From GCA-2728135 sp002728135 (GTDB lineage: Bacteria > Pseudomonadota > Alphaproteobacteria > UBA828): a stretch of 64,000 nucleotides of DNA. A program made the translations under genes and the position numbers. A model generated the notes under the pieces. It did no database searches. It was not told where the DNA came from and saw only the letters and a program-made list of their open reading frames with translations. Location: contig CAXEND010000012.1 in assembly GCA_963997635.1 (NCBI GenBank), positions 12,019 to 76,018 on the forward strand. The letters are read 5' to 3'. Shown one piece after another: positions 53,760-63,133 of this stretch. Position 1 is the first letter of the stretch. Every line of letters begins with the position of its first letter.

Positions 53760-55246
53760 TAGAATCTAGGTATATCTGGCCACTTCTCTGAGCCATGATG
53801 AATATGCATCTGACCAAGTTCTGCACAACGGTGCAACTCAGGAAATACTTTACCAGGGTTAAGCAAATGATCAGGGTCAAAAGCACATTTTAACCTCTGT
53901 TGTTGCTGCATATCTGACTCTGTGAACATTGTTGGCATTAAGTCACGTTTTTCAACTCCAACACCATGTTCTCCTGTAAGAACTCCTCCCACTTCTACAC
54001 ATAAGGTTAGGATTTTAGCTCCGAGCTCTTCAACTCGCTCAAGCTCACCAGGTATATTAGCATCAAACATTATCAAGGGATGAAGGTTACCATCTCCTGC
54101 ATGAAAAACATTTACTACTTGCAAACCGTATTGTGAAGAAAGTTCTCCTATACGACCTAGAACCTCAGCTAATTTACGCCTAGGAATAGTTCCATCCATA
54201 ACATAAGAATCTGGAGCAATTTTAGCCGTTGCTGGAAATGCAGACTTACGACCTAACCAAAAGCGATCTCGCTCTTCATCATCTTTACTAATGGTGATTG
54301 ATGTAGCTTTACTAGCACGTGCGATATCAGATACACGTTCAATAAGTATATCAACTTCAGATTCTGTTCCATCTAGTTCGCAGATAAGAACTGCTTCTGA
54401 ATCAAGAGGATAGCCGGCATTACAATAATCTTCTGCCGCAGCAACTGCTGCTCTATCCATCATTTCTAATCCTGCAGGAATGATTCCATTGTCTATTATA
54501 TCTGCGACACAATGACCAGCCGATTCATTTGTGGGAAAGCCAACTAAAAGGGCTTTAGCTATTGGTGGTTTTGGTAATAATCGAACAGTTACTTCTGTAA
54601 CAAGTCCTAACATTCCTTCGGAACCAGTAACAACGCCCAGAAAGTCATAGCCAGCCGAGTCAAAATGCTTACCACCAAAACGAACCACCTCGCCGCTTAT
54701 AGTTACAAACTCTACACCAAGAATGTTGTTTGTTGTCACTCCATATTTCAAACAATGTACACCACCAGAATTTTCTGCAACATTACCACCAACTGAACAT
54801 ATAATTTGAGAAGATGGATCTGGTGCATAGAAAAAACCAGCTGTATCAACTGCCTGACTAACAGATAAATTAGGCACTCCAGGCTGAACAACTGCACAAC
54901 GATTATTATAATCAATTTCCAAAATACGATTCAGGCGTCCAGTCCCTATAACAACTCCATCTTCCAAAGGGAGGGCACCACCAGAAAGACTGGTTCCTGC
55001 CCCACGAGGAACAATTTTTACTTTCCTCTCGGAACAAACACGCATTAAAGCAGATACCTCTTCAGTATTTGCAGGTAGGACAACCAGCATCGGAAGTTGT
55101 TTATAAGCAGTTAAGCCATCAGAATCATAAGTGCGGAGAGACGTTTCGTCTGCCAAAACGTTCTCAGAACCAACAATTTTTGAGAATATCGAGATAAGTG
55201 ACTTTCGCTGATCAATTATTCGCTTTTCTGCAGGTGGCATTTGCAT
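53759..55246 (-). CDS. glcD: Glycolate oxidase catalytic subunit GlcD
   Basis: The 495-residue flavoprotein has the FAD motif PRGAGTSLSGGALPLEDGVV, GGNVAENSGGVHCLKYGVT, HAGDGNLHPL (active-site His) and the C-terminal GEHGVGVEKRDLM and DPDHLLNPGKVFP blocks. It heads the glcDEF operon. Close relatives include D-lactate dehydrogenases, but the adjacent glcE and glcF settle the call. The 102-nt spacer to the bL36 gene must hold the promoter. Confidence 0.95.
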   Translation of the reverse strand: MQMPPAEKRIIDQRKSLISIFSKIVGSENVLADETSLRTYDSDGLTAYKQLPMLVVLPANTEEVSALMRVCSERKVKIVPRGAGTSLSGGALPLEDGVVIGTGRLNRILEIDYNNRCAVVQPGVPNLSVSQAVDTAGFFYAPDPSSQIICSVGGNVAENSGGVHCLKYGVTTNNILGVEFVTISGEVVRFGGKHFDSAGYDFLGVVTGSEGMLGLVTEVTVRLLPKPPIAKALLVGFPTNESAGHCVADIIDNGIIPAGLEMMDRAAVAAAEDYCNAGYPLDSEAVLICELDGTESEVDILIERVSDIARASKATSITISKDDEERDRFWLGRKSAFPATAKIAPDSYVMDGTIPRRKLAEVLGRIGELSSQYGLQVVNVFHAGDGNLHPLIMFDANIPGELERVEELGAKILTLCVEVGGVLTGEHGVGVEKRDLMPTMFTESDMQQQQRLKCAFDPDHLLNPGKVFPELHRCAELGQMHIHHGSEKWPDIPRF

Positions 55247-55348
55247 TCTTCATAACTCCTTACCAAAAAGCAAGCAGCAGCTTCCTCCATTTTACCACAG
55301 GCTTCTTGAATTACCTCTTAGTATTATCTTATTAACTTTTAAGAGCCT

Positions 55349-55474
55349 TTACCCTTGTCGAGCCTTAAATCTTGGATTACGCTTGTTGATAACATATACA
55401 CGGCCACGTCGGCGGACAATTTGGCATCCCCTATCTCGGTTCTTAGCTGAACGTAGTGATTTTAGAACTTTCAT
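55349..55474 (-). CDS. rpmJ: 50S ribosomal protein bL36, zinc-independent type
   Basis: A 41-residue protein from ATG 55474: MKVLKSLRSAKNRDRGCQIV, then RRRGRVYVINKRNPRFKARQG-type end (RVYVINKRNPRFKARQG). This is the long bL36 form with one Cys only, lacking the C-C-C-H zinc site of the short form. An open frame continues 20 codons upstream but those residues do not belong to the family. The gene is isolated between glcD and the FAH-family gene. Confidence 0.95.
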   Translation of the reverse strand: MKVLKSLRSAKNRDRGCQIVRRRGRVYVINKRNPRFKARQG

Positions 55475-55604
55475 ATCTTTAGCTTTTCGTTTCAGAAGGC
55501 GGCGAACAATAAAGTGACAAAGTCTTTGTGTCAACGAGATGAATAATTTTAAATTTATTATAGTTAAAAAAAATACTTTTCCAGATTTCTAAAAACTTAC
55601 AATC

Positions 55605-56456
55605 CTATATTATCATTTGTTTTTGAACTCCTAAACCCTCAATTTCAAGTTCAACTATATCACCCTTACTTAAATACACAGGAGGATTATAACCCATACC
55701 TACGCCAGGAGGTGTACCAGTAGCAATTAAATCGCCAGCTTCTAGGACCATGAATTGACTACAATACCATACTATGTGTGCAACATCAAAAATCATTGTT
55801 TTGCTTGAACCGTTTTGCCTAACAACATTATTAACGGTTGTTTTCAAAAATAAGTTGTTTGGATCTTGAATTTCGTCTTTTGTCACAAGCCAAGGCCCAG
55901 TTGGACAAAAAGACTGAGCAGATTTTCCCTTTATCCAAGTGGGGCCATGCTCAAGTTGCAATGCTCTTTCAGAAACATCATTTACAATACAATAGCCAAA
56001 TATATATTCTAAGGCTCTTTCTTTAGATGAAATAAACTTAGCATCTCTTCCTATTACAATCCCCAGTTCAACTTCCCAATCAGTTTTTCTACTTCCTGGT
56101 GGCAATATAATTGGATCAAATGGTCCTGAAAAACTTGACGGTGCCTTACAAAAAATTACTGGCTCATCAGGAATATCCATGCCAGCTTCACGGGCATGAT
56201 CCTCATAATTAAGACCAATTGCAATAATATTTCCTGGCCTAGCCATTGGAGCTGCAATACGAAGTTTTTCTTGTGAAACTATGGGAAATTTTTCAATATC
56301 TGAATTGATTTCTCTAAGAAGATTATCAAATCCATCAGTACGCATCCAATTACAATCAATATCCCTTACTATATTAGATATATCTCTTAATTGACCATCA
56401 TTAGACAATAACCCAGGTTTCTCATTACCCGGTTCACCATATCTTAACAATTTCAT
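55605..56456 (-). CDS. Fumarylacetoacetate hydrolase family protein
   Basis: A 283-residue FAH-fold enzyme. The start (MKLLRYGEPGNEKPGLL) and core motifs GLNYEDHAREAG, the metal Glu pair in DWEVELGIVIGR and the metal Asp in IVNDVSERALQ are clear. Relatives include 2,4-diketo-3-deoxy-L-fuconate hydrolase, ureidoglycolate lyase-like enzymes and acylpyruvases; the IPDEPVIFCKAPSSFSG loop points to the sugar-acid/acylpyruvate branch. The substrate is undetermined and neighbouring genes do not resolve it. Confidence 0.9.
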   Translation of the reverse strand: MKLLRYGEPGNEKPGLLSNDGQLRDISNIVRDIDCNWMRTDGFDNLLREINSDIEKFPIVSQEKLRIAAPMARPGNIIAIGLNYEDHAREAGMDIPDEPVIFCKAPSSFSGPFDPIILPPGSRKTDWEVELGIVIGRDAKFISSKERALEYIFGYCIVNDVSERALQLEHGPTWIKGKSAQSFCPTGPWLVTKDEIQDPNNLFLKTTVNNVVRQNGSSKTMIFDVAHIVWYCSQFMVLEAGDLIATGTPPGVGMGYNPPVYLSKGDIVELEIEGLGVQKQMII

Positions 56457-56777
56457 TCTGTTCCCCGCTCTGGTATATTTAGCACTGCTAAGCTTCAGAT
56501 AGTATCCAATTTATATACTAACGAAGTGACTTTCACCTAAGTTTAATCCCAAGTATGAGTTTCAAGCTCAATCTAAAATAACAGCTTCTATTTTAACAAA
56601 AATTCATAGATTGTCCAAATTAACAGGTAATACATTATCCGAGGCTTCAAATATTGCATTACCCAATGCAAATTATCTACTAGACAACTTATAAAAGTTT
56701 TCCCATATGAGAATTTGCAGATTATTTTATTATGAAATAACGGGACTCATTGGCCCTATATAGGGTGGTTAATTTAT
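56457..56777. other. Divergent intergenic region, FAH / DCC protein
   Basis: These 321 AT-rich nt lie between divergent genes. I see no gene. The notable element is the 12-bp palindrome CCCTATATAGGG at 56754-56765, whose right arm includes the probable ribosome site of the next gene. Confidence 0.55.
56754..56765. promoter_or_regulatory. Perfect palindrome overlapping a ribosome site
   Basis: CCCTATATAGGG is a perfect 12-bp palindrome ending 12 nt before ATG 56778. Its AGGG, with the following TGG, is the only Shine-Dalgarno-like sequence for the DCC-family gene. It could be an operator or an RNA hairpin that hides the ribosome site. Chance cannot be excluded. Confidence 0.35.
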
Positions 56778-57146
56778 ATGTCGTTAGTAAAAAATAAAGT
56801 TGAGGTATTTTTTGACGGATCATGTCCAATATGCAGGCGTGAAATAGCGTTCTATATGAGATGCAAAGGATCAAATAGTATAGAATGGATAGATATATCT
56901 CTTAATAAAGAATTAGACGTTACTGATGGACTTTCAAAAGAAGATGCAAGTGCTCGTTTTCACATTAGATCTAAAGATGGTTCTATAGTCAGTGGTGCTA
57001 AGGCCTTTGCCGTCTTATGGAGTGAGCTTGACGCTTTTAAAATACTTGGAAATATTGCTTTGTTATGGCCATTTAACTTATTACTCGAAATTTCTTATCG
57101 AGTTTTTTTAAAATTTCGACCAATATTACAACGTTTAATCCATTAG
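56778..57146 (+). CDS. DCC-family (DUF393) thiol-disulfide oxidoreductase-like protein
   Basis: A 122-residue protein with the DUF393 signature FFDGSCPICRREIAFY: Asp13, then the Cys16-x-x-Cys19 thioredoxin-like pair. The VSGAKAFAVLW segment and the C-terminal hydrophobic helix (IALLWPFNLLLEISYRVF) are typical of the DCC family. A role in disulfide exchange is inferred from the CxxC only. It converges with the carbamoyltransferase gene (38-nt gap). Confidence 0.88.
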   Translation: MSLVKNKVEVFFDGSCPICRREIAFYMRCKGSNSIEWIDISLNKELDVTDGLSKEDASARFHIRSKDGSIVSGAKAFAVLWSELDAFKILGNIALLWPFNLLLEISYRVFLKFRPILQRLIH

Positions 57147-57184
57147 ATTTTCTATTTACCCTGCTAAACAATTAGTATTTATGA

Positions 57185-59038
57185 TCAAAGACTTATTATT
57201 TCTCTAATCCTTTCTTCCATTTCACACTTTACTATTATCAAGCAGTCAGATAGCTGTAATATATTCAGTGCAGATTTTGCAACAGTTCTAGCTGCATCTG
57301 CCTGTGAATAATTCATTGGTTCGCCATGAAGATTCAACGAAGTATTGAGCAAACAGGATATTCCCGTTCTCTTTCTAAAAGCTTCTATGAGTTCCCAATA
57401 TGATGGATTTAAATTTTTACTTACCTTCTGAGGGCGCACACTAAAATCTGCAGGATGGAGTGCAGCTGGAATATCTTGATGAGCTAGAGGAGTACTTTCA
57501 AAGCCTATAGTCATGCTTTCAGATACACACCCCTTTGGATCAACAAGATAGTCAGAAACGTATTCCTCAAGAATTGATGGCGTAAACGGCATCCAGAAAT
57601 CACGGTTCTTGATTGCATCATTTATTTCTTTTACTACATCTGAGTTTCGAGGGCTCGCGATTATCGACCTTGCTCCTAAAGCTCGTGCACCAAATTCAGA
57701 TTTACCAGTACACCTTGCAATAATCTCACCATTTTCAAGAAGTTTTGCTATATCATCATTAGAGATATTAGGAACTTCTATGAAGTCTGATGCAGATAAT
57801 GAGGTTTCATTTAAACGGTCAGACCAATGATCTGTATTTTCAGATCCCAAATATACAGACTCTAATTGTTTTGGAGTTTCAGTGTTAGCACATTGAGCAA
57901 AGCATGCACCAATGCTCAAAGATTCATCCCCCCCTGATGCCGCAACATATAATTTATCAATGTCTGACTGGTTAAGAATATAGCCGTTAGCTTTTATATT
58001 CATCGACAAGCCGCCTGAAAAAAATACATTTGATCTTTTATTTTTTTTAATCCAGTAAGACATCCATTTCCAAGTCACTTGTTCTGACCATGATTGGAGA
58101 CCTGCAGCTATATTATCAAACCGAAAGCCTTCCAGCCTTTTTTTTAGATCAAAATATGAGTCTTTAAGTGCGTTACGGCTTATAAAGTTACCGTTTTCAA
58201 AATCGAGTATATCGTTGTATACGCTTATGACTTCGTTTATGTGAGACTGAGAGTTAGAATATGGGGCAAGCCCCATAACCTTGTATTCATGTTCATTTGG
58301 TTTCATTCCAAGAATTAGTGTAGTAAAACGATAAATCCGAGCAACCAAATTTGTATTTCCTGAACTAAGTTCTATGAGCTTTTGTCCTGTTTTATCAGGA
58401 ATATGAACAGTCCAGTTTCGCCCATCACCCCAACCATCAGCTGTAAAAACAATATCATTTTCCGCATCATGATCAACATTGACACCAAAGTAGGCGTAAT
58501 AAGCATGACATAAGTGATGATCATAAAGCTTAGGTATACCTTCCCAATTATATATTGTGGCCATTCGCTCAGGACGAATTAATTTACTATATAGTTCTAT
58601 TGTTTCAGCCCAAGGTTTTTCTCCAAGGAAGGAAAAATCAAAATTATGGTTTTTATTTGGAGATATATTTGAATTAATTTGTTCTTTCCAATAGTTTGAA
58701 GCTAGAGCGTTTCGCTCTTTTTTATTACAACATTCATAAAAGTAAGGGTACCAGAAATCATAGTTTTCTTGTACATGCTGTTTAACGGAGAAATTACTGT
58801 GACGATCTAGGAAAGTTGCATAAGGATCAGATATGGTGCCACCGAATACTACTTGATCAATTTTTTTTATATCCCCACCCAAGTGTATTTTTATTAATTC
58901 ATCTATGGCTTTCTTTGGAAAAGCGACTTGGTTTTTACATTTAGTAAGTCGTTCTTCTTGTATTGCGCCAATAATCTTTCCATTTATCATAAGAGCGGCA
59001 GAGGAGCAGTGCTCAGTAGCGACTCCAAGAATTACCAT
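57185..59038 (-). CDS. Carbamoyltransferase, NodU/CmcH family
   Basis: The 617-residue protein has an N-terminal Kae1-like domain (VILGVATEHCSSAALMINGK; metal His in YDHHLCHAYYAYFG; FSGGLSMNIKANG) and a C-terminal YrdC-like part with GARALGARSIIASPRN and LNTSLNLHGEPM. The family makes carbamoyl adenylate from carbamoyl phosphate and ATP and transfers the carbamoyl group to a hydroxyl of a sugar, Nod factor or antibiotic. GGAG lies 8 nt before the ATG. It is divergent from an SGNH/MBOAT acyl-transfer pair, which suggests glycan decoration. Confidence 0.92.
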   Translation of the reverse strand: MVILGVATEHCSSAALMINGKIIGAIQEERLTKCKNQVAFPKKAIDELIKIHLGGDIKKIDQVVFGGTISDPYATFLDRHSNFSVKQHVQENYDFWYPYFYECCNKKERNALASNYWKEQINSNISPNKNHNFDFSFLGEKPWAETIELYSKLIRPERMATIYNWEGIPKLYDHHLCHAYYAYFGVNVDHDAENDIVFTADGWGDGRNWTVHIPDKTGQKLIELSSGNTNLVARIYRFTTLILGMKPNEHEYKVMGLAPYSNSQSHINEVISVYNDILDFENGNFISRNALKDSYFDLKKRLEGFRFDNIAAGLQSWSEQVTWKWMSYWIKKNKRSNVFFSGGLSMNIKANGYILNQSDIDKLYVAASGGDESLSIGACFAQCANTETPKQLESVYLGSENTDHWSDRLNETSLSASDFIEVPNISNDDIAKLLENGEIIARCTGKSEFGARALGARSIIASPRNSDVVKEINDAIKNRDFWMPFTPSILEEYVSDYLVDPKGCVSESMTIGFESTPLAHQDIPAALHPADFSVRPQKVSKNLNPSYWELIEAFRKRTGISCLLNTSLNLHGEPMNYSQADAARTVAKSALNILQLSDCLIIVKCEMEERIREIISL

Positions 59039-59584
59039 TTTAATCTCCAGATATTTTTATAACCGAATCAATTTTGAAAGGATTCAAAGTTTTTTCCAGA
59101 ACACTTTATTTATTATAAATAAACTTTTGCATCAAAGAAAAAGCCTTTATTATTTTTATATCTTTCCAATACGAATCTTTTAATTTTGAGGTGTTTAGCT
59201 AATCAAGTCAACGGAAGTTAAAGATTAAATAGTGTATTGCTTCTATCTAATAATAGAAAAAATAATTTTAAATTTTATAAATAATTTTACAAAATTATAG
59301 CCATTTTTTCAGCCCATATATAGAGCTGAAAAATATATATTCCTTCCTAAGTTATATTATGGTCTATGTTACTTTTATGATTTATCAATTCATGTAATTT
59401 ATGTACAATCTTTTATAGGATCTTAGTGCATTTTTATTTCTTATTTACTTGTTTTCAAGAAGTTCACATATATTAGGGCGTGTAATTAATCTATACAGGC
59501 AGAAATGGACTACTTAAGAAAAATGGTTAGGCCAAAAATAAGGTTCGACTGCGAGTTTTGTCAGCAAGTAATTCTTCTTTAAAG
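59039..59584. other. Long divergent regulatory region with inverted repeat
   Basis: This spacer of more than 500 nt is among the most AT-rich stretches in the window and separates the divergent carbamoyltransferase and SGNH genes. No gene is convincing. It has an inverted repeat TTTTTCAGC (59305-59313) with GCTGAAAAA (59325-59333), 9 bp around an 11-nt spacer. The T-then-A order on both strands argues against a terminator, so it may be a protein-binding site. Confidence 0.5.
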
Positions 59585-60730
59585 ATGAAATTACGGGCAA
59601 AAATGAAACGAAGAGTGGTGCTAGTTGTCTTAGCAGCATTAATAATTGTTATAGGGGTTCCAGCAATTAATTATGGCTTATATAGCTGGGCACACAATCA
59701 GGCGTTTGAAAACTTTGTAAAACCTCAAATTAACAATCAAGTTATAAGTCTAAATAGTCGACTTCTCCCCAAATACAAATACAATTACCTGCTTAAAAAA
59801 ATAGAAAAATCTCATAGGGAATTTCTCCTTATATACGGAAATTCAACACAATTTCACCTTCGAGAACAAATATTTCAAGAACAAGTCGAGTGTGAATTAA
59901 AAACATTTTACAATATGAGCCATCATAGTATTGATTACCTTGATGCAAAGCATTTCTTCTCAAGTATCTCTGAGTATGTTGGCAAAGACTGGACTATTTT
60001 ACTTGGTGTTTATCCTGATATGTTTACTAAGATAGCAAGAAGTTCAACGCCATCTATTGATCACCCATGGAATAACCTGTCCCTTTGGATAGACAATATT
60101 AGTGATGGAAATACTTCTATTTCATCATTATTCCCTCGATTATTAAATATTGAGTGGCCTATAACTCCTGCTGGTTGGTTCCCATTTATCCGCCAATATC
60201 AAAATACATTCGATTTAGCATTATCTGGTAAACCTGATGAATACCTTTACCATGATGGTTCCGTGAAATTTATTGGAGCTGACCAACGACGCATAGATAG
60301 AAATGAGAAAAATATTAGGCTAGACGGTAACAACCTCAAGATGATTGCTGCACGCAATATTAACTCACCCTTTGATGAAGAATTATTAACAGCTTTTCAG
60401 GATACAATAAATCTCTTAACTGAAAGGGGAGCTGAGGTAATTGCTTATGAAGCACAATTAACTGATTACCTAGGTGGAGCACGCTGGCATAAACCAGAAA
60501 GAACAATACGGTATCTTGAGATGATGCAGGATCTTCAAGAGAACAACCATAAGTTCAGTTATCTTACCAGAGAAAAAACATGGATTAATCTTTCAGAAGA
60601 GTTATGGCTCGATGGCTCACATATAAGTTTTGAAGGCGGAGACAAAATTATAAAAAACCTATCAGCATTAATACCATTAGATTCTCAATGTCGTTCTAGA
60701 CTAAATGGAAGTAAAATAAATGATTTTTAG
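59585..60730 (+). CDS. SGNH-like membrane-anchored protein, partner of MBOAT
   Basis: About 381 residues with a basic start and a single hydrophobic anchor (about 11-32), then a soluble domain. Two catalytic-looking motifs are present: YGNS with Ser87 in the block I position, and DGSH near the C-terminus with Asp343 and His346, matching the Asp-x-x-His of SGNH esterases. The pattern resembles AlgJ/AlgX- or DltD-type proteins that finish acyl transfer started by an MBOAT. It overlaps the MBOAT gene by 11 nt. The start is uncertain: TTG 59558 and ATG 59603 are also in frame, none with a good ribosome site. Confidence 0.7.
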   Translation: MKLRAKMKRRVVLVVLAALIIVIGVPAINYGLYSWAHNQAFENFVKPQINNQVISLNSRLLPKYKYNYLLKKIEKSHREFLLIYGNSTQFHLREQIFQEQVECELKTFYNMSHHSIDYLDAKHFFSSISEYVGKDWTILLGVYPDMFTKIARSSTPSIDHPWNNLSLWIDNISDGNTSISSLFPRLLNIEWPITPAGWFPFIRQYQNTFDLALSGKPDEYLYHDGSVKFIGADQRRIDRNEKNIRLDGNNLKMIAARNINSPFDEELLTAFQDTINLLTERGAEVIAYEAQLTDYLGGARWHKPERTIRYLEMMQDLQENNHKFSYLTREKTWINLSEELWLDGSHISFEGGDKIIKNLSALIPLDSQCRSRLNGSKINDF

Positions 60731-62138
60731 TTCCGCACAATTTGTTTTTTTATTCCTACCAATTTCCCTCTTAGGGCTCTGGATTCTACGTAGCCTTTCA
60801 CTTCAAAGATACTTACTTCCTTATTTTATACTGCTTTCAATAATATTTTATATCGATTGGAATTACACTGATATAGCCTTTGTTGCAGCTAGTATACTTA
60901 CGAATTATATCATCGCCTGTAAAACACGATTTTCTCGGACACTAAAAATTGTGTTAGGAGTAACGGTAAATGCTGGCTATCTTCTACTTTTGAAACTTCT
61001 TGTTAGCCAAGGTGCAGGAGGAGGAACCGTCGAAGACGTAAATCTTTTTGGAGCTCTAGGCCTACCGCTTGGTATTTCTTTTATTACCTTTCAGCAGATA
61101 GCCTTCGTGGTTGATGAGGCAGAGAAGCGTGATAGTGAATCAAGTTTTCAAAGATATTTATTTTTTGTCATGTTCTTTCCTCAGCTTATCTCTGGACCAA
61201 TTGTCAAGCACCATTTTATTATCCCCCAGACCTTTAGAAAACCCTTTAGATATTTTTCACATAAATATTTTCTAATTGGAATTACATATTTGTGCCTTGG
61301 AATAGGTAAAAAAGTCCTTATAGCAGATCCACTCGATGAGTTTAATACTGTGTTCTACCAGAATGTTCAGGAAATTTCATTCATTGGTGCTTGGGTAAAT
61401 ATGTTTCTCTATTCTTTTAAAATTTATTTTGACTTTTCTGCATACGCAGATATGGCTGTAGGTTTGGGTTACATGTTTGGCATCCATCTACCTAGGAATT
61501 TCTTCTCTCCACACAAAGCTACCAATATAGCAAATTTTTGGAGAATATGGCATATATCTCTTCACCATTTTTTTAAAGAATATGTGTATGCACGTTTAGT
61601 CAGAATTAGCACTGATATACGGTGGATAATCGCTTCAATTATTGTAGTAATGATACTCAGTTCGGTATGGCACGGTGTTGGGTTAGGCTATTTAGTTTGG
61701 GGGAGTGGACACGCGTTGGGAGTAATCGGGTATCGTCTGCTCCGTCATAAAATAAATTTTGCATGGTCAGAGGCTTATCCAGAATCTGTCAAGTTTATAT
61801 GGCGTTGGTTTTGCCGTGGCTTTGTTTTTCTTTATGTTTCCTTCCTGTGGGTTCCCTTTGCAACAAACGATGTATCCATTTCATTAGATTATTGGAAACT
61901 ACTATTTAATGTAAATACTAGCCTTTCAAATTTACCTTTTACAGATCTAACACACCTTGTATACTTAGCTCTCGCATTCCTAATAGTGTTTACTCTTCCA
62001 AACACCCACCAGATTACATTAGGAAATAGGAAGCGTGTTTGGCCATTAATAATTGGAATGGTAGTTTTCGCCGCATCTGTACCTTACATTGTATCTAGAG
62101 CCGGACAAACTATCCCTTTTGTATATTTCCAATTCTAA
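60720..62138 (+). CDS. MBOAT family O-acyltransferase
   Basis: A 472-residue polytopic protein (about 11 hydrophobic segments) of the AlgI/DltB type. Conserved blocks: GISFITFQQIAFVVD, FFPQLISGPIVKH, FDFSAYADMAVGLGYMFG, NFWRIWHISLHHFFKEYVY and the catalytic-His SSVWHGVGLGYLVWG. It moves an acyl, usually acetyl, group across the membrane for attachment to a surface polymer. Coupled to the SGNH gene upstream, it forms a two-gene acylation unit. No polymer biosynthesis genes are nearby. Confidence 0.92.
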   Translation: MIFSSAQFVFLFLPISLLGLWILRSLSLQRYLLPYFILLSIIFYIDWNYTDIAFVAASILTNYIIACKTRFSRTLKIVLGVTVNAGYLLLLKLLVSQGAGGGTVEDVNLFGALGLPLGISFITFQQIAFVVDEAEKRDSESSFQRYLFFVMFFPQLISGPIVKHHFIIPQTFRKPFRYFSHKYFLIGITYLCLGIGKKVLIADPLDEFNTVFYQNVQEISFIGAWVNMFLYSFKIYFDFSAYADMAVGLGYMFGIHLPRNFFSPHKATNIANFWRIWHISLHHFFKEYVYARLVRISTDIRWIIASIIVVMILSSVWHGVGLGYLVWGSGHALGVIGYRLLRHKINFAWSEAYPESVKFIWRWFCRGFVFLYVSFLWVPFATNDVSISLDYWKLLFNVNTSLSNLPFTDLTHLVYLALAFLIVFTLPNTHQITLGNRKRVWPLIIGMVVFAASVPYIVSRAGQTIPFVYFQF

Positions 62139-62365
62139 AACACGATTAGGTTTTCGTTATTCTTTTTTCGATAACGTCCGTAGTTATTGTTACTGCACTA
62201 AGAGTACCCTAAAAGGTAATTCGTCAACGTGATAAGTTTCAAACTTTCTGATTGAAGATATAGTCTGTTATATTTCTGCAGATTGTAATTTTTGCTATTT
62301 ATTATCACACTAGTCTTACATTAAGGGTCTATTAGATTTATTTGACACCAGTTCTTTCTATTGTT

Positions 62366-63133
62366 TTATTGTGTTGTTAATCCGCCATCGATAGTCATTA
62401 CCATTCCTGTTGCAAATGTTGATTTATCGGAACATAGCCAAGCTATTGAGATACCGATTTCCTCTGGTTTTCCAAGTCTTTTCATGGGCAGACGTTGGAT
62501 AATTGATTCCATTATGTCAGGTTGTTCTTTAAGTAAATTATCAACAAGAGGCGTTTTAACTGTCCCAGGGCATATTGCATTTATTCGGATCCCAGCTTGG
62601 GCACATTCCAATGCGGCAGTTTTTGTGAGGCCTAGAACGCCGTGTTTAGAAGCGGAATATGCCGGCATATTAGGAGAGCCAACTAAACCAAAACTTGAGG
62701 AAACATTAACGATAGTACCGCTTTTATATTTAAGCATATGAATGATTTCATGTTTCATGCATAGCCATACGCCCGTGAGATTAACCGAAATTATGTTATT
62801 CCAATTTTCTTCGCTGCACTCACTAGTTGATGATAATTCACCTTGTATTCCAGCGTTATTGACCGCACAATCTAGACCACCGAGTTTTTTAGTTGTGATG
62901 TCAATCATTTCTTTGACACTACTGGCGGATGACATATCGCTTTCTATATATAGTGCTTTTGCTCCCATGTTCTTCAAATGGTTTAATGTGGAGTTTCCAG
63001 TTTCAGGGTTTAGATCAGCGATAGCTACAGATGCTCCTTCATTGGCTAAAGCGATACAAGTTGCTCTACCAATGCCCGAACCACCGCCTGTAACAAGTGC
63101 AATTTTTTTGTCAAGTATGCCAGTCATTGTCAT
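62366..63133 (-). CDS. Short-chain dehydrogenase/reductase
   Basis: A 255-residue classical SDR. The cofactor loop is TGGGSGIG (15-22), the NNAG motif is at 92-95, and the catalytic residues are Ser146, Tyr159 and Lys163 (YSASK). Asp40 after strand 2 suggests NAD+ preference. The end (MVMTIDGGLTTQ) is typical. The substrate is unknown. AAGG lies 6 nt before the first ATG. It converges with the MBOAT gene; the 227-nt spacer contains a small stem (CGTTAT 62155-62160 with ATAACG 62171-62176). Confidence 0.92.
   Translation of the reverse strand: MTMTGILDKKIALVTGGGSGIGRATCIALANEGASVAIADLNPETGNSTLNHLKNMGAKALYIESDMSSASSVKEMIDITTKKLGGLDCAVNNAGIQGELSSTSECSEENWNNIISVNLTGVWLCMKHEIIHMLKYKSGTIVNVSSSFGLVGSPNMPAYSASKHGVLGLTKTAALECAQAGIRINAICPGTVKTPLVDNLLKEQPDIMESIIQRLPMKRLGKPEEIGISIAWLCSDKSTFATGMVMTIDGGLTTQ

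Noticed and set aside
62155..62176. Intrinsic terminator after the MBOAT gene
   Set aside because: The 6-bp stem has its T run in the loop rather than after the stem, so it does not fit a terminator on either strand.
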